Under the pieces are notes generated by a model, which did not search any database, had not been told where the DNA came from, and saw only the letters and a program-made list of their open reading frames with translations. Of a DNA stretch of 64,000 bases, positions 47,293-57,245 are shown one piece after another (position 1 is the stretch's first letter; each line of letters starts with the position of its first letter). The position numbers and the translations under genes are program-made. Origin of the DNA: Russula earlei (Eukaryota > Basidiomycota > Agaricomycetes > Russulales > Russulaceae); contig JAGFNK010000020.1 of NCBI GenBank assembly GCA_025769875.1, positions 1 to 64,000 of the forward strand, read 5' to 3'.

Positions 47293-49779
47293 ATGGACGT
47301 CGTGGCCTCGCTGCTCGAATGGTGTTCAGTCAACGGCATTCGAATTCACCCCAACCTCCGCATCCTCCACGATGAGAACAGGGGCATCTGCGTTCGCGTG
47401 GCAGGTCATGCTGTCGTACCCGAGCAGTCGCGTAAGCGGTTCTCTCCACCACCTAGACCGCCGTATCTTCTTACACCCGAGCGCGATATTCGCTGCTGCT
47501 TTTCTGTCAAATCTGTCTTCCTCCGTGGTTGTCAGTTGTCGTGATCCCGAAGTCCGCCGTGCTGTCCGCCCGTTCGTGTGAATTGGCCGAACACATCCCG
47601 CACGCGCCGTGCGGCCACGATGCCACCCTTGCCCTCGCCCTGGCGTTATACTCCGAGCAGTGCGTTTTCGATACACCTGATTGTGCCTTGCGGTCCACGT
47701 ACCCACCGTCACCCCTATGAAAAAAAAAACTGTCACCTTCCGTGTAACAGGCTGCTGGCCTCACGTTCTCGATGGGCCGGGTACCTGCGGTCCCTCCCGA
47801 GCGAACAGGACTGGAATGGGATTGCACTTTTTTGGGGCGCCACCTTGCGTGATCCCCTGTCGTCTCACACTAACGACGTTGGGCGCGGCGGTGGCGGTCT
47901 AGACCTCAACAACGACAGCGATGCCATCGAGGCCAGACAGTGGCTGCAAGGTACGGAGGCCGAGCCGCACTTGCTTCTTCCAGGCTCATCACGGACGCCG
48001 CTCATTGTACGTCCCTCCCGCTCACCCTCTGTAGCTCCCACGGTCCAGCGAGGATGACTCATACGCTTTCTCCCCTCTTTTCCCCGCGTCATATATATCC
48101 GAAAAAAAAAAACCAAACAAACAAACAAAGAGCGATATCTCGAGATTCTTCTACTCTGTAGCGGTGACCCTTCTCGAGCGTGCAGGGTTATCCCCGTCCG
48201 AGAAAGGGTTTCGGCACGCCTATGCCCTCGTCAGCTCTCGTGCATTCATGGTTGACGCATATCACGGCCTGGCCATGGTGCCAATAGCGGACGCGTGAGT
48301 AATGACGAAGAAAACGCTCGCTAATCCACGATTTATGAACCCGTTTGGCGCCGTCGGTTTGACAGCTTCAATCACGCACAGGATAACAGCGTTCACCTGC
48401 AGGTTCGTATCTGAGAGACCGCCGGCACTCAGCCGCGCCGTTGAATACATCACTCACTGCCGCGAATGACGCAGAGTGATCACGACGTTTGTACGTCCTG
48501 CGGTTCTCTTTCAGAGTGTCCGCATGATGTGGATGTGGAAACTCGTGAGGACGCGTCTACGTCAGCGCCTGGTGCAGATACGGTAGAGTCCGAAAACACT
48601 TGCGAGATGGTAGTGAACGCCGCAGTTGCGCCCGGCGAGGAGGTTTTCAACACGTATGGGGCAAATCTCACCAATGCGGAGTTACTCGTGCTCTATGGGT
48701 TCATGCTTGACGCAAATGACAAAGATATCCTCACATGGACAACCGACGAAATTTGGGACACGGCAGGTGCCGCATTGGCTGATCTGCGACCGCGCCGCTG
48801 GGACGACGACCCCAGTTATGGCGACTTCATGGAGATCCTGCGCGATTGGCAGTATGACGCGGGATGGGCGGACTCAGAGCTGGTGATTGACACCGAGCCA
48901 GATGAGAATAAGAACCCGTTGTACATGACCGCTGACGGGGTTCTTTCGCACAAATTATGGCTGGCCATCGCGCTCGCCACCCTGCGGTGGCAGGGTACGA
49001 CGATGGACGTCGCTAGGACACGTCAGTTCTTGGTACGCATGGCACGGGCGCAAGTCCGGATGGAGCAAGGGCAGACAAGGGCACGAAACGATGGGAGTGA
49101 CGAAGACGATGATGCATACAAGGTGTGTCTGTGTTTGTTGGCTTGTCTATCGCGCACACGCTGACAGTCGAAAATGGGAATATCAAATTGTTTATGCCAA
49201 CAATGCGACTCTTGGTGTAATCGCCACCTGGGTCTCTTTGGGGTGGATGGCCGTCTGGTACCGTTCGTTCGGGGCAAAAAACGCGTGTGCGCCTGCCACC
49301 GGTGACGCGGAATGTGCAGGCGTTGGACAGGCTGATTCGCACGATCGGGGAATTGTGCGCGCGGAGGTTGGATCGGATTTCCCGTTTAAACGCACAACAG
49401 CAGGGCGATCGCGGTCTTGGTGTGCATAGTGCCGTGGTGGGCAAATACATTGATGTGAGTAATCCTTTGTTTGCCCGAATTGGTGGTAGCGACGAGGGTT
49501 CTGGGCGTTGGTGCACGGGGGAGTTGTCTGTTGTACTGCCATAAAAGCGAGTTGATGGTGACATTATGACATACGCGTAGTTGCTCTGGTAGGGGGGAGA
49601 GGGCGGTTGGACTGGACCCGTTTCTCATTGTTCTCAACCATTTTTGGCAGGACCTCGATACGGCTCAACAAAAGACGCACCTGGCGGTTACGTTAGCACT
49701 AGAAGAAATATCTATAGTTGAAAGCTGTGTCTCCGGATGGGAGGAGCTGATAGGCAATTGGACACGTCAGGCAGAATAG
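47293..49779 (+). CDS. SET-domain protein lysine methyltransferase, SETD6/Rkm4-like (frame break at 49276-49319)
   Basis: The start at 47293 gives MDVVASLLEWCSVNGIRIHP, then ENRGICVRVAGHAVVPEQS and, after an intron, VVIPKSAVLSARSCELAEHI, the opening SET strands. The insert region has RWAGYLRSLPSEQDWNGIAL and RHAYALVSSRAFMVDAYHGL. The SET core follows: MVPIADAFNHTQDNSVHLQ (NH motif) and GEEVFNTYGANLTNAELLVL with YGF. The substrate-binding C-terminal part includes LSHKLWLAIALATLRWQGTT and LDRLIRTIGELCARRLDRIS. The final exon reads LDTAQQKTHLAVTLALEEIS, ending NWTRQAE at TAG 49777-49779. A frame change between VDGRLVPFVRGKKR and NVQALDRLIRT is bridged either by one missing A in the A6 run 49276-49281 or by a 35-nt intron 49285-49319. 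Relatives methylate ribosomal or chromatin proteins; the substrate here is unknown. Confidence 0.85.
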
Positions 49780-50505
49780 GCACTATTGAGCCAACACAGT
49801 AAATAAATATAGCGTGCGTCTACAGATGCAATAAAACGGACAACCAGCTATCTACCCAATATGGTAAAGTCCCGCGAAGACGCTCATAGTCCATGGACAT
49901 GATAGACCTTTGGACCTGGAAAGGTCCAAAGAAGCAGGGGGTGGTGATGAGGCGGCTGGAACGGATGAGCTCCGCCGCCGAGAACACACAGAGGGACTAA
50001 ATTGGGCTGACTCTTCAGGGAATTGGTCTTAAGTCTCGTTCTTAAAAAAAAAAATAGCGGCTCACGAGCTCGGAAGGCGTTGGAAGTGGGTGGTTGCAGA
50101 ACACCTCGGCATTATGAGGGAGAAAGAGGGAGAGGAGGGTGGGGAGAGGCGTGGGAGATTGGGTACAAGATCTCCGATGTTGGTCTTGAACCAAAGGAGG
50201 TTAGAGGGACGAGGCGAGGCGGATCTCGATTGCGAGCGTGATCTTAGATTTATTACTTGGGGGACGGGGACCCTCGACACCAGCCGATTGCGGTTTCTCT
50301 CTGGTATTTTTTCAAAGTTATCACTTCTCTTTTCATATCTTATAATATAAGGGCCAACCTCACTCCCGGCATGCGTCTCGCCGCCTCGTCTACACTCCTC
50401 CCCTACTTTTCCTAGCTCTTCCCCCAGTCCCTCTTCCTTCTCTCGTCCATCATCGCCTTCATCGTCATCGTCATCGTCATCACCCTCTTCTCTACACTAT
50501 ACACA
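49780..50505. promoter_or_regulatory. Intergenic and leader region upstream of the Ecl1-like gene
   Basis: About 725 bp: the presumed SET gene 3' UTR, then AT-rich sequence (about 50300-50350, TTATAATATAAG, possibly TATA-like), then a long C/T-rich leader with an (ATCGTC)n stretch at 50461-50482 directly before the ATG. Confidence 0.5.
50461..50482. repeat. (ATCGTC)n microsatellite in 5' leader
   Basis: Nearly four tandem hexanucleotide copies in the presumed 5' UTR of the Ecl1-like gene, 24 bp upstream of its ATG. Confidence 0.75.
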
Positions 50506-51434
50506 ATGGATACTCAGTGGTGCTTGACCTGCAACCGTCACTTGGTACGCCCCCTCCCCCCCTCCTCCCCCCTCCCCAACTTCGCCTCCGGCTTGTTCGT
50601 TGACCCTCCCTCGTCCAGGAGAGTTCCGACCAAGTCTACTGCTCGTCGGAGTGCTACAACGACGACAACCCATCAATGACCCGATCTTCCCTCTTCGACT
50701 GTTACGACTCATCCTCCGTCCAACAACCAGTCCCCCCATTAACGATGTGGCCTGCCAGCAACCACGAGGGCATCTTGGCTTGGGCGAGAAACGTATCGCC
50801 CGGCATACCCTCAGAAGAACGGACGCCTTCTCCTCGCCGGCCAGCATCCAAACCAGTCCTGCTCAGCACGGGCATGTCGACTCGCCCGCTCGCTCCCGCA
50901 CTCTCCGTCGCATCTTCCCCCGTCCTCGCCCATCCTTCACACCCCATTCAGACCCCCCGATCCTCCGAGCGTCCCCGCCCATCCTTCTACCACCAGTCAG
51001 CCGGTGGATTCAGCACGACCACGACGTCCCTCGCGACGGAATCTATCGCCACACCCATTTCTGGCGAGGACGAGGCTGTGACCTCACCCGCTGAGGCGCC
51101 ACGTCCTCCCCAATCCTCCATGATCGGTGCATTCGCGAAGCACGTCCGCACTTGGGTCGGAAACTCTTCTTCACGCCAGGTACCACCACCGAAGCGATCG
51201 CCTCAGGACCCCGCCGTTGCAGGCGTGGACCCCACCCCTTTGTCGCTTGCTCGCTCGCGTGGAACGTCGTCCCTTTACGTGGCAGATGAAGACGTCCTCC
51301 TCTCCAAAGATGTCTTTGTCGACTGGTTGGGACGTCCGAAACAGCCATCTAAACCACTTTATGAGCCAGCACCTCGGGACCATCCCGCCTTTCGTGCACG
51401 GGGACGCAAGGCCGCCCGTGCCGTCGCGTGCTAG
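50506..51434 (+). CDS. Ecl1-family-like protein with N-terminal Cys motif
   Basis: The start at 50506 gives MDTQWCLTCNRHL. A short intron (GTACGC donor, CCAG acceptor at about 50620) joins this to ESSDQVYCSSECYNDDNPSM, making a C-x2-C ... C-x3-C arrangement near the N-terminus. Fission yeast Ecl1 and relatives (extenders of chronological lifespan, nuclear or cytoplasmic, zinc- and sulfur-responsive) have this short Cys-paired N-terminus. The rest, about 250 residues, is Ser/Pro-rich and probably disordered (RTPSPRRPASKPVLLSTGMS), with a more ordered piece FVDWLGRPKQPSKPL, ending RAVAC at 51434. Family assignment rests only on the N-terminal motif, so a different small zinc-binding protein cannot be excluded. 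Confidence 0.6.
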
Positions 51435-54394
51435 CCAACCCCGTTTCTTCTGTCTATAGATATTCGATTTTCTTCGTCGTCCTATCGACAGCAATTGTCA
51501 TGAAAACTTCCGCTCCCTCTCGGACTCTGCACCTATCTTTTCTTTGCTTTTATGGATGACACGTCCCCTGGCGGAAGAACATGAAAAAAGGACCAAACTT
51601 CAAATTTCGACGATTCGTAACCATCCACCTCAACCACCATTTTAAAAGCGTGCACCTCATGGTGTCCTCTCTTACTCGGCTTTGCAATCATCCGCATAAC
51701 TCTATGATCTTCCGCATCTGTCTCGCATTTTCCCCCCACAATCCCATATCAGAGTATATACATAGCATCTGTCCACCCCTCGTTTCTTGATCTAGTCATC
51801 ATCACTCGCTCTCACCACCACGTTCTCAGCTTTCTCCCTCCCCCCACCCCTCCAACATGTGTGTACGATTACGTTATTTGTACTAACCTATAGCGCACGT
51901 CAGCGAGCACCATTATAGAATTTTTTCTCGTGCTATGTTTGTTGTGAATGGCGTGACAAAAAGCAAGAAGGTAGTGCCCATGTAGTGAGTGCCCTACGCG
52001 AAAGTCGCAGTCCCAATTCGTGGGAAAGACCCCAGTTTACCGAGCCACAAGAGGGTGAAGGGAGAGAGGGCCAAACCCTCGAACTCCAAAGAATTCGAAA
52101 CAGGCCGTGCCCAGGCGTGCCCCCTCAACATGTATCTACATCACTCGGCGGAAGACATCGCGTAAAGGAAAAGGGATCAGAAAGAGCGCTGATAAGCCAT
52201 TGGCTGGGATTACCCTCCCCTGTTGCCCACCCAAGTGCCCCCTCTCCTTGCATCCCACTTAAGACACGTTTTTTTCCATGCCCGACGTCCGGGCGCGCGG
52301 CACCTACTCGAATTGGTCATCGAGCTGAGTTCAATTCGCCCAACCCAACACATTCAACCCAAAACGAAATGCTTCGTTCCCGCGCAAGTCAGATCAAGTC
52401 AAGTCAGAGAAAGTGTCGGTGGCTGCTGTCTGTCTGTTCTGTCCCGGGGAGGGCCTGAGTCCCGAGCCTGCGCGCGACAGGACGAAGGACCCGACCGGTG
52501 GGAGACGCTTGTGGGTCTTTTTTGGGGGGTAATTGCCTTCTACGCGGCGTGCGCCCCCCCGCCTCCCAACCGCCTCTCCCCCCCCCCCCTCGTCGTCAGG
52601 CCTTTTCTTTCTTTTGTTGTATTGTTCTTTGATGTGTTTCCCACTCCCCACACATTTTTCGATTCTGTGATTGTGTGTCTCCGCTCCGCTCCACACCGCC
52701 GTCCCCTGCAGGCCCTTGTTGTGTGGGTGTGGCCTTGGCTTAAGCCTCCTTCCCCCTCCGTTACCATTGACACCACGCTCCACCGCCCCACCGCCCACGC
52801 TTCCTTCTGTGGCGCCTGATCGTCGTTGCACGCTGCGCCGTGCCTGCGCAACAGTCACCCGCACCCCCAGCGATAAGGAAAAAGTACCGATCTTCGAATG
52901 CATCAAGCAAGTCGATGTTCTGTTCCGTTCTGTTCCGTTGCGTGTGTGCTGCGTGTGCGTGTTGCGTTGGATGGAATGAGGTCGACGAAATCCGCCCCCA
53001 ATCTCCACCCCTCCTTCCATATGATAGTTCGCCCTTCCTCTGCCCCTTACCCCGCCCCGTGCCGTCTCTACTTCCCGAGTTTCGAGCTGCTATTCTTAGC
53101 ATGGGAATCCCCCACGGCGGCGCCGCTGCTCCACAACAACCTCGGGTGCCACACTCTTCCGCCCCTTCCGGATCCTTGGCTTGTCCCCCCTCTTCTCATC
53201 TCGCTCTCTCGCCCACGCCCCGCACGACGACGACCGGGTTGCCATTAACACAGCGGGACTTCGCTCGGCGCTTGGCACACGCAGCCGAGAGCTCTTATCC
53301 GTCGAATGGCTGTCCTTGTTGCATCAATTGCGTAAAAATCACTCGTACGATTGATGATGCGTTGTAATGTAATAATAATAATAGTACCCAGTGCTTCTTT
53401 TTCTGACGGTGGCTCCGCCCCGCCGCCACTACAGTACCACCACCAATACCCAGATATCACTCAGTCAGTCCAACATCCCGGACTCGGAAGATAAATATGG
53501 AAAGAAAAAAAAAAAAGTTTCGCGCATCATAGCCTGGCCTCCTCTGCCTGATTTCGAAAAAAAAAAAAACTCTACACAGCTCTTGGCTTCGCCCTGTCAA
53601 GGTTCAACCCTAATACACGTGTTATCTTTATTTTTGGGATTTATTTATTTATAACCTTTGGGGGGGCCACAGCCAGTTGTGGCAAGTGAGTCGCACAGCC
53701 TTTGCCTGGCAATGGCAATGGCAACGACGGGCTATGTTGACGTCTTTGAGAGGTTGCCCCCACCCCCCCCCCCCCCCCCCCCCCCGGTCGCTGGAACAGG
53801 CAAGTTTCGCGACGTTTTTTTTTTTTTCGAATCTGTTTTTTTCCATTGCAAAAGCCTCTTCCTCCCCAAAAACGAAAACACCTTATCTCCCTCTCCCCCC
53901 CTTCCCCCCCCCTTCGAGACCACAACACACACACATACCCCCCCCTTCTTCCCTCCTCCCCGGCCCCCACCGATCCCACGACCTGACTCAGGGTCCCGCC
54001 CACCACCAAAACGAGTAGCGTTTCCGAAGGCAGAGACCCTTCCTCCCTTCTCGGGCAGATAGAAGGCCGGAACGACGTGGGGTGAATTGGAAATGGCACA
54101 TATCGTAAAGAATTGATATATATATATACTTTATATTGCGTTGATGGGATTGGATTTGCCTTGACATCTTTTTGCCTTTTTTTTGGGGGGTGGGGAGGAG
54201 GTCGCGCCCCCCCCTGGACACGCGCCGCCCATCCCTACTGTAAACTAGTTTTTGATAAAACGAAGGGACTGAATAATAAAAAAAGGGGGTTGCGGAAAAA
54301 GGGCCCAGGGGCCTCAAGAAGACAAGTGGCGCGGCGCTTACAACTGTTATGCTCCACGTGGGTTTGGGGACAAGAAAGATCTCCTTTTCTCATC
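51435..54394. other. GC-rich non-coding block, low complexity
   Basis: About 3 kb. Overlapping frames up to 208 codons in several phases (for example 52394-53020 minus, 52223-52819 plus) give Arg/Pro/Cys-rich translations without family motifs, so I do not call genes. There are many C-rich runs, including C24 at 53763-53786, and A/T runs at 53505-53517 and 53558-53570. A GC-to-AT shift begins at about 54390. Confidence 0.6.
53763..53786. repeat. 24-base C homopolymer
   Basis: The longest single-base run in the window, within a region rich in other C and T runs. Confidence 0.9.
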
Positions 54395-54666
54395 TGTTGG
54401 AAATTTAGGAAGGGGCATTATAAACATAATCTACATAATTTCCTAGCCTGATAATCATCACGATAATCATGGCTGGTTCCCTTAATTGTAATCATTTTTT
54501 CTTATATAAGGGTTTTCTATAATTTTGTTATGACTGCTATGTAAGTTACAAGAGTTACATGATTGAATTGTGATGTTCCTTGGTCATAACTGAAACGATA
54601 ATTGAGGTTATAAACCTGAATTCAATTATATAACCAATCAATTATATAGAACTTCCTGTTTCAACA
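54395..54666. mobile_element. Solo-LTR-like sequence, Copia type
   Basis: A 272-bp AT-rich segment starts TGTTGGAAATT and ends CCTGTTTCAACA, so the termini are TG...CA with a short inverted match (TGTTG / CAACA). It contains a promoter-like TTATATAAGGG (about 54502-54512), at the position expected for an LTR TATA box. Copia-type LTRs of fungi commonly begin TGTTGGA. No gag or pol coding was seen on either side. Flanking 5-bp sequences (TCATC before, ATGCT after) do not match, so a target-site duplication is not evident and the copy may be old or part of a longer element. Confidence 0.5.
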
Positions 54667-55213
54667 ATGCTTGTTGCTGTCTGTGTGGGGGTTGGGTAAT
54701 AAACAGAAGGGCTTGGGAAAGTTATGTATAAGGTCACACATGGATGGGCTTCAAAAGGGGAAAGAAATATGTGAGGAGCTGACCCCCTGAATTGATGTTG
54801 GGGACCCTTAAGATGGCAGGGATGCTTGTAATGACCTGTCATTTTACACAGGTTGATGTCATGATCAGGTGTGAGTAAAAGAGACCTTGAAACATGTCCT
54901 TCAGAAACAACAGGACCCCTTGGATTATTTGGATGGCATATGAAGTTATGAGGCCTACTCCCAAGGCACTTCACCTAACTCCTACTTTCTCACAAAGGTT
55001 ATGTGCCTCACCTCAGGCCCACAACACCAAGTAGGGCAAGGTAAATTCCCTGGCACACATATCTCCCATTAGATTAGGGGGATGAAGCACTTTCAAAGGG
55101 CTCTGTTCAAACCTCTACTAAATCATCCTTCTACTTTACATCATCTATCAAGGGCAGATGGATACACAATTCAACTCCCTTATCGTAGTAGATGGCGAAG
55201 GTCAGGGATGAAC
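54667..55213. other. AT-rich non-coding segment adjoining the LTR-like sequence
   Basis: About 550 bp with base composition distinctly AT-richer than the surrounding intergenic DNA. No coding potential. It may be internal or flanking sequence of the same inserted element, or the eIF2A 3' flank. Confidence 0.4.
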
Positions 55214-57245
55214 TCAGGATAACAAGCTCAAGGATGCAAGCTCCTTTCGTATGTCCACCTCACTCTCAATCTTTTTAAGCTGAGTTGCCTCGAGGCGCTC
55301 ACCGCGTGCCACCTTCTCCTTCAGTTCTTCAATAGCCTTTAGCTGAAAAGTGCAATCTAAGTATGAAGTTTCCACGATTGAGCGATGACGTACCTTTTTG
55401 CTTAGATTTCGAACTTTCTTTTGCACAGCGTCAAGTGGCTCTACCGTCGGTGTTGGCGGCACAGAACTCTCCTCGTTTGTCCCAAGTCCGCTACCATCCA
55501 CCTCAACAACTGGCGCCACAACAGGCAGAGACTCAGGTCTAGGCTCTCCATCCCGCCGCCCTCTCCCTTCTCCCTTCTCTTTTGGGCCTTTACGTTTGCG
55601 CCCCTTCCCGCCGTCGAGACTAGGAGCGGACGCAGCCGCGCCAGGAACATGTCGGCGCCCTTGGTTGTTAGACAGGGACGCAAGAGGTCTCTGTCGCGTC
55701 GGAGTTGCTGTGCCGCTACCAAGGGGGGTACCCATGGGTGAAACGTTATCCTCTTCACGACTGTACGCGAGAGAGGCACTTTGACCACGGGCTCCTGGGG
55801 GTCGATAGGCGCCCGAAGGGCGAGCGGGAGAAGGTTTTGAGCTTGCTGCCACCGCCTGGACGGTTGAAGACGGCGCCGGCGCAGGTGGGATCACAGATGG
55901 GAACGCGGGCACCGCATCGATGAGAGAAGGACGCCAGCTGGCCTGATAGAGCTCTTCGCAGTCCTGGACGTGTACGAGCTGACCAAGCAAGTACCATATT
56001 TTGATACCGTTATCGACGCGCAAACGCGGAGAGAGGGTAGCAGTGAGGATGAATTTGCCGTCGGCAGACCATTCGCAATGCGACGTATTAGACGCATCGA
56101 TCGTTGATATCTTGGTCAGCGAACGTCTGTCGTAAACGTCAATTTTGCCCGCAAGATTACCGAAGCCCCCAAGGAGGAGGAGTCGCGACTGAGGGTTGAA
56201 CGATATGTAGTTACAAAAAGAAGTACCGAAGTCGTTCAACGTCCGAACACGGTGGTCGAAAAGCATAATTCTGGCGGGCATAACTGGAAAACGTTAGCAG
56301 AGACACAAAGGGTATGCAATCAACCTTACAGCCGTATACAACACCGAACTCCTTCGAGTTTGGACTCCAGGCAAAATCATGAACCGGGCCCTCTTTATCA
56401 AGAGTGATACGACAGTCAAAGTTCCCCGCGGCGCTGAGCAGGTAAAGTCCGGACTGTCCGTAATAGCTTTTGTTGGTGCTGTCGACATCCGTATGGGTAA
56501 GGACGAGGACTTGGGTGCCAAGGTTGTTCCACTTGATCAGGGACTTTTCCGCCTTGAAGAACGTCTTCTGACAGGTGGGTGGAGCGCTTAGGTTGAGCAA
56601 GGCATGGATGCGAACGCTTGCGGGCTGACCCTTCTTTTCGGGCACAAAGACGGCGATGGAGGGATTGAGGCCAGGACTGAGCGTGATGGCGGATGCGCCT
56701 TCGACCTTAAGCCTGGCAACGATGCCCTTCCCCCAGTCTGCAGGGTTGAAAACCTGAACGTCCGAACCAACCAGGCGAATGGCGTGGGATTCGGAAATAG
56801 TGTACTGAACATCCCAGGGATCTTGGTACTTTTGAGAGAAAGCAATGAGCTGCCTCCCCGGTGGAGACAGAAAATATGCGCAAGTTTTTTTGCTGAGTGC
56901 CGTCTCCGAGGTTGACATGACGCTCCCAGGTTGAGAGATACGTCCCACGTGGGGAAAACCCGAGGTCCACTACGTTGGGAATTGGAAGTTCATGGAGAAG
57001 AACGGCGGTCTCAGCTTGATGGACTCGCACGCTAAAAAGGTCTCGATAAGTAGCACTTGTATGATGTTACGAATTGACGCACCCCGACGGCATTGCAAGC
57101 GCAAAAAGCCTCCCGTCCAGGCTGTACTTGTACGTGCGGGTGGTGACATCCGGGGCCTTGAAAGACTCGATGAGATCATAGGTAGGGGATCCGCTAACAA
57201 GGCCAACAGAGTTTTGGGCACGGACTGCAAGTATTGGATCAGCAT
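55214..57245 (-). CDS. Eukaryotic translation initiation factor 2A (eIF2A)
   Basis: eIF2A (65-kDa type) binds initiator tRNA and 40S subunits and supports non-canonical initiation. The start at 57245 (MLIQYL) is followed after an apparent one-base shift by VRAQNSVGLVSGSPTYDLIE, then DVTTRTYKYSLDGRLFALAM. The beta-propeller continues: PIPNVVDLGFSPRGTYLSTW, RIFSVSTG, VLVLTHTDVDSTNKSYYGQS, DKEGPVHDFAWSPNSKEFGV, MLFDHRVRTLNDFGTSFCNY, ISFNPQSRLLLLGGFGNLAG and SNTSHCEWSADGKFILTATL. A Pro/Ala-rich, then Lys/Arg-rich segment follows (GRKRKGPKEKGEGRGRRDGE), and the C-terminus is a charged helix (AIEELKEKVARGERLEATQL) ending ELASLSLLS at 55214. The order matches the eIF2A family. The N-terminal exon is uncertain because of the frame problem near 57225-57230. 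Confidence 0.92.

Noticed and set aside
52394..53020. 208-codon minus frame and 198-codon plus frame (52223-52819)
   Set aside because: Mutually overlapping frames in low-complexity GC-rich sequence with repetitive Arg/Thr/Gly translations.
54669..54912. A second TGTTG...CAACA segment after the LTR-like sequence
   Set aside because: The end match is short and imperfect and no target duplication is visible; may be chance in AT-rich DNA.
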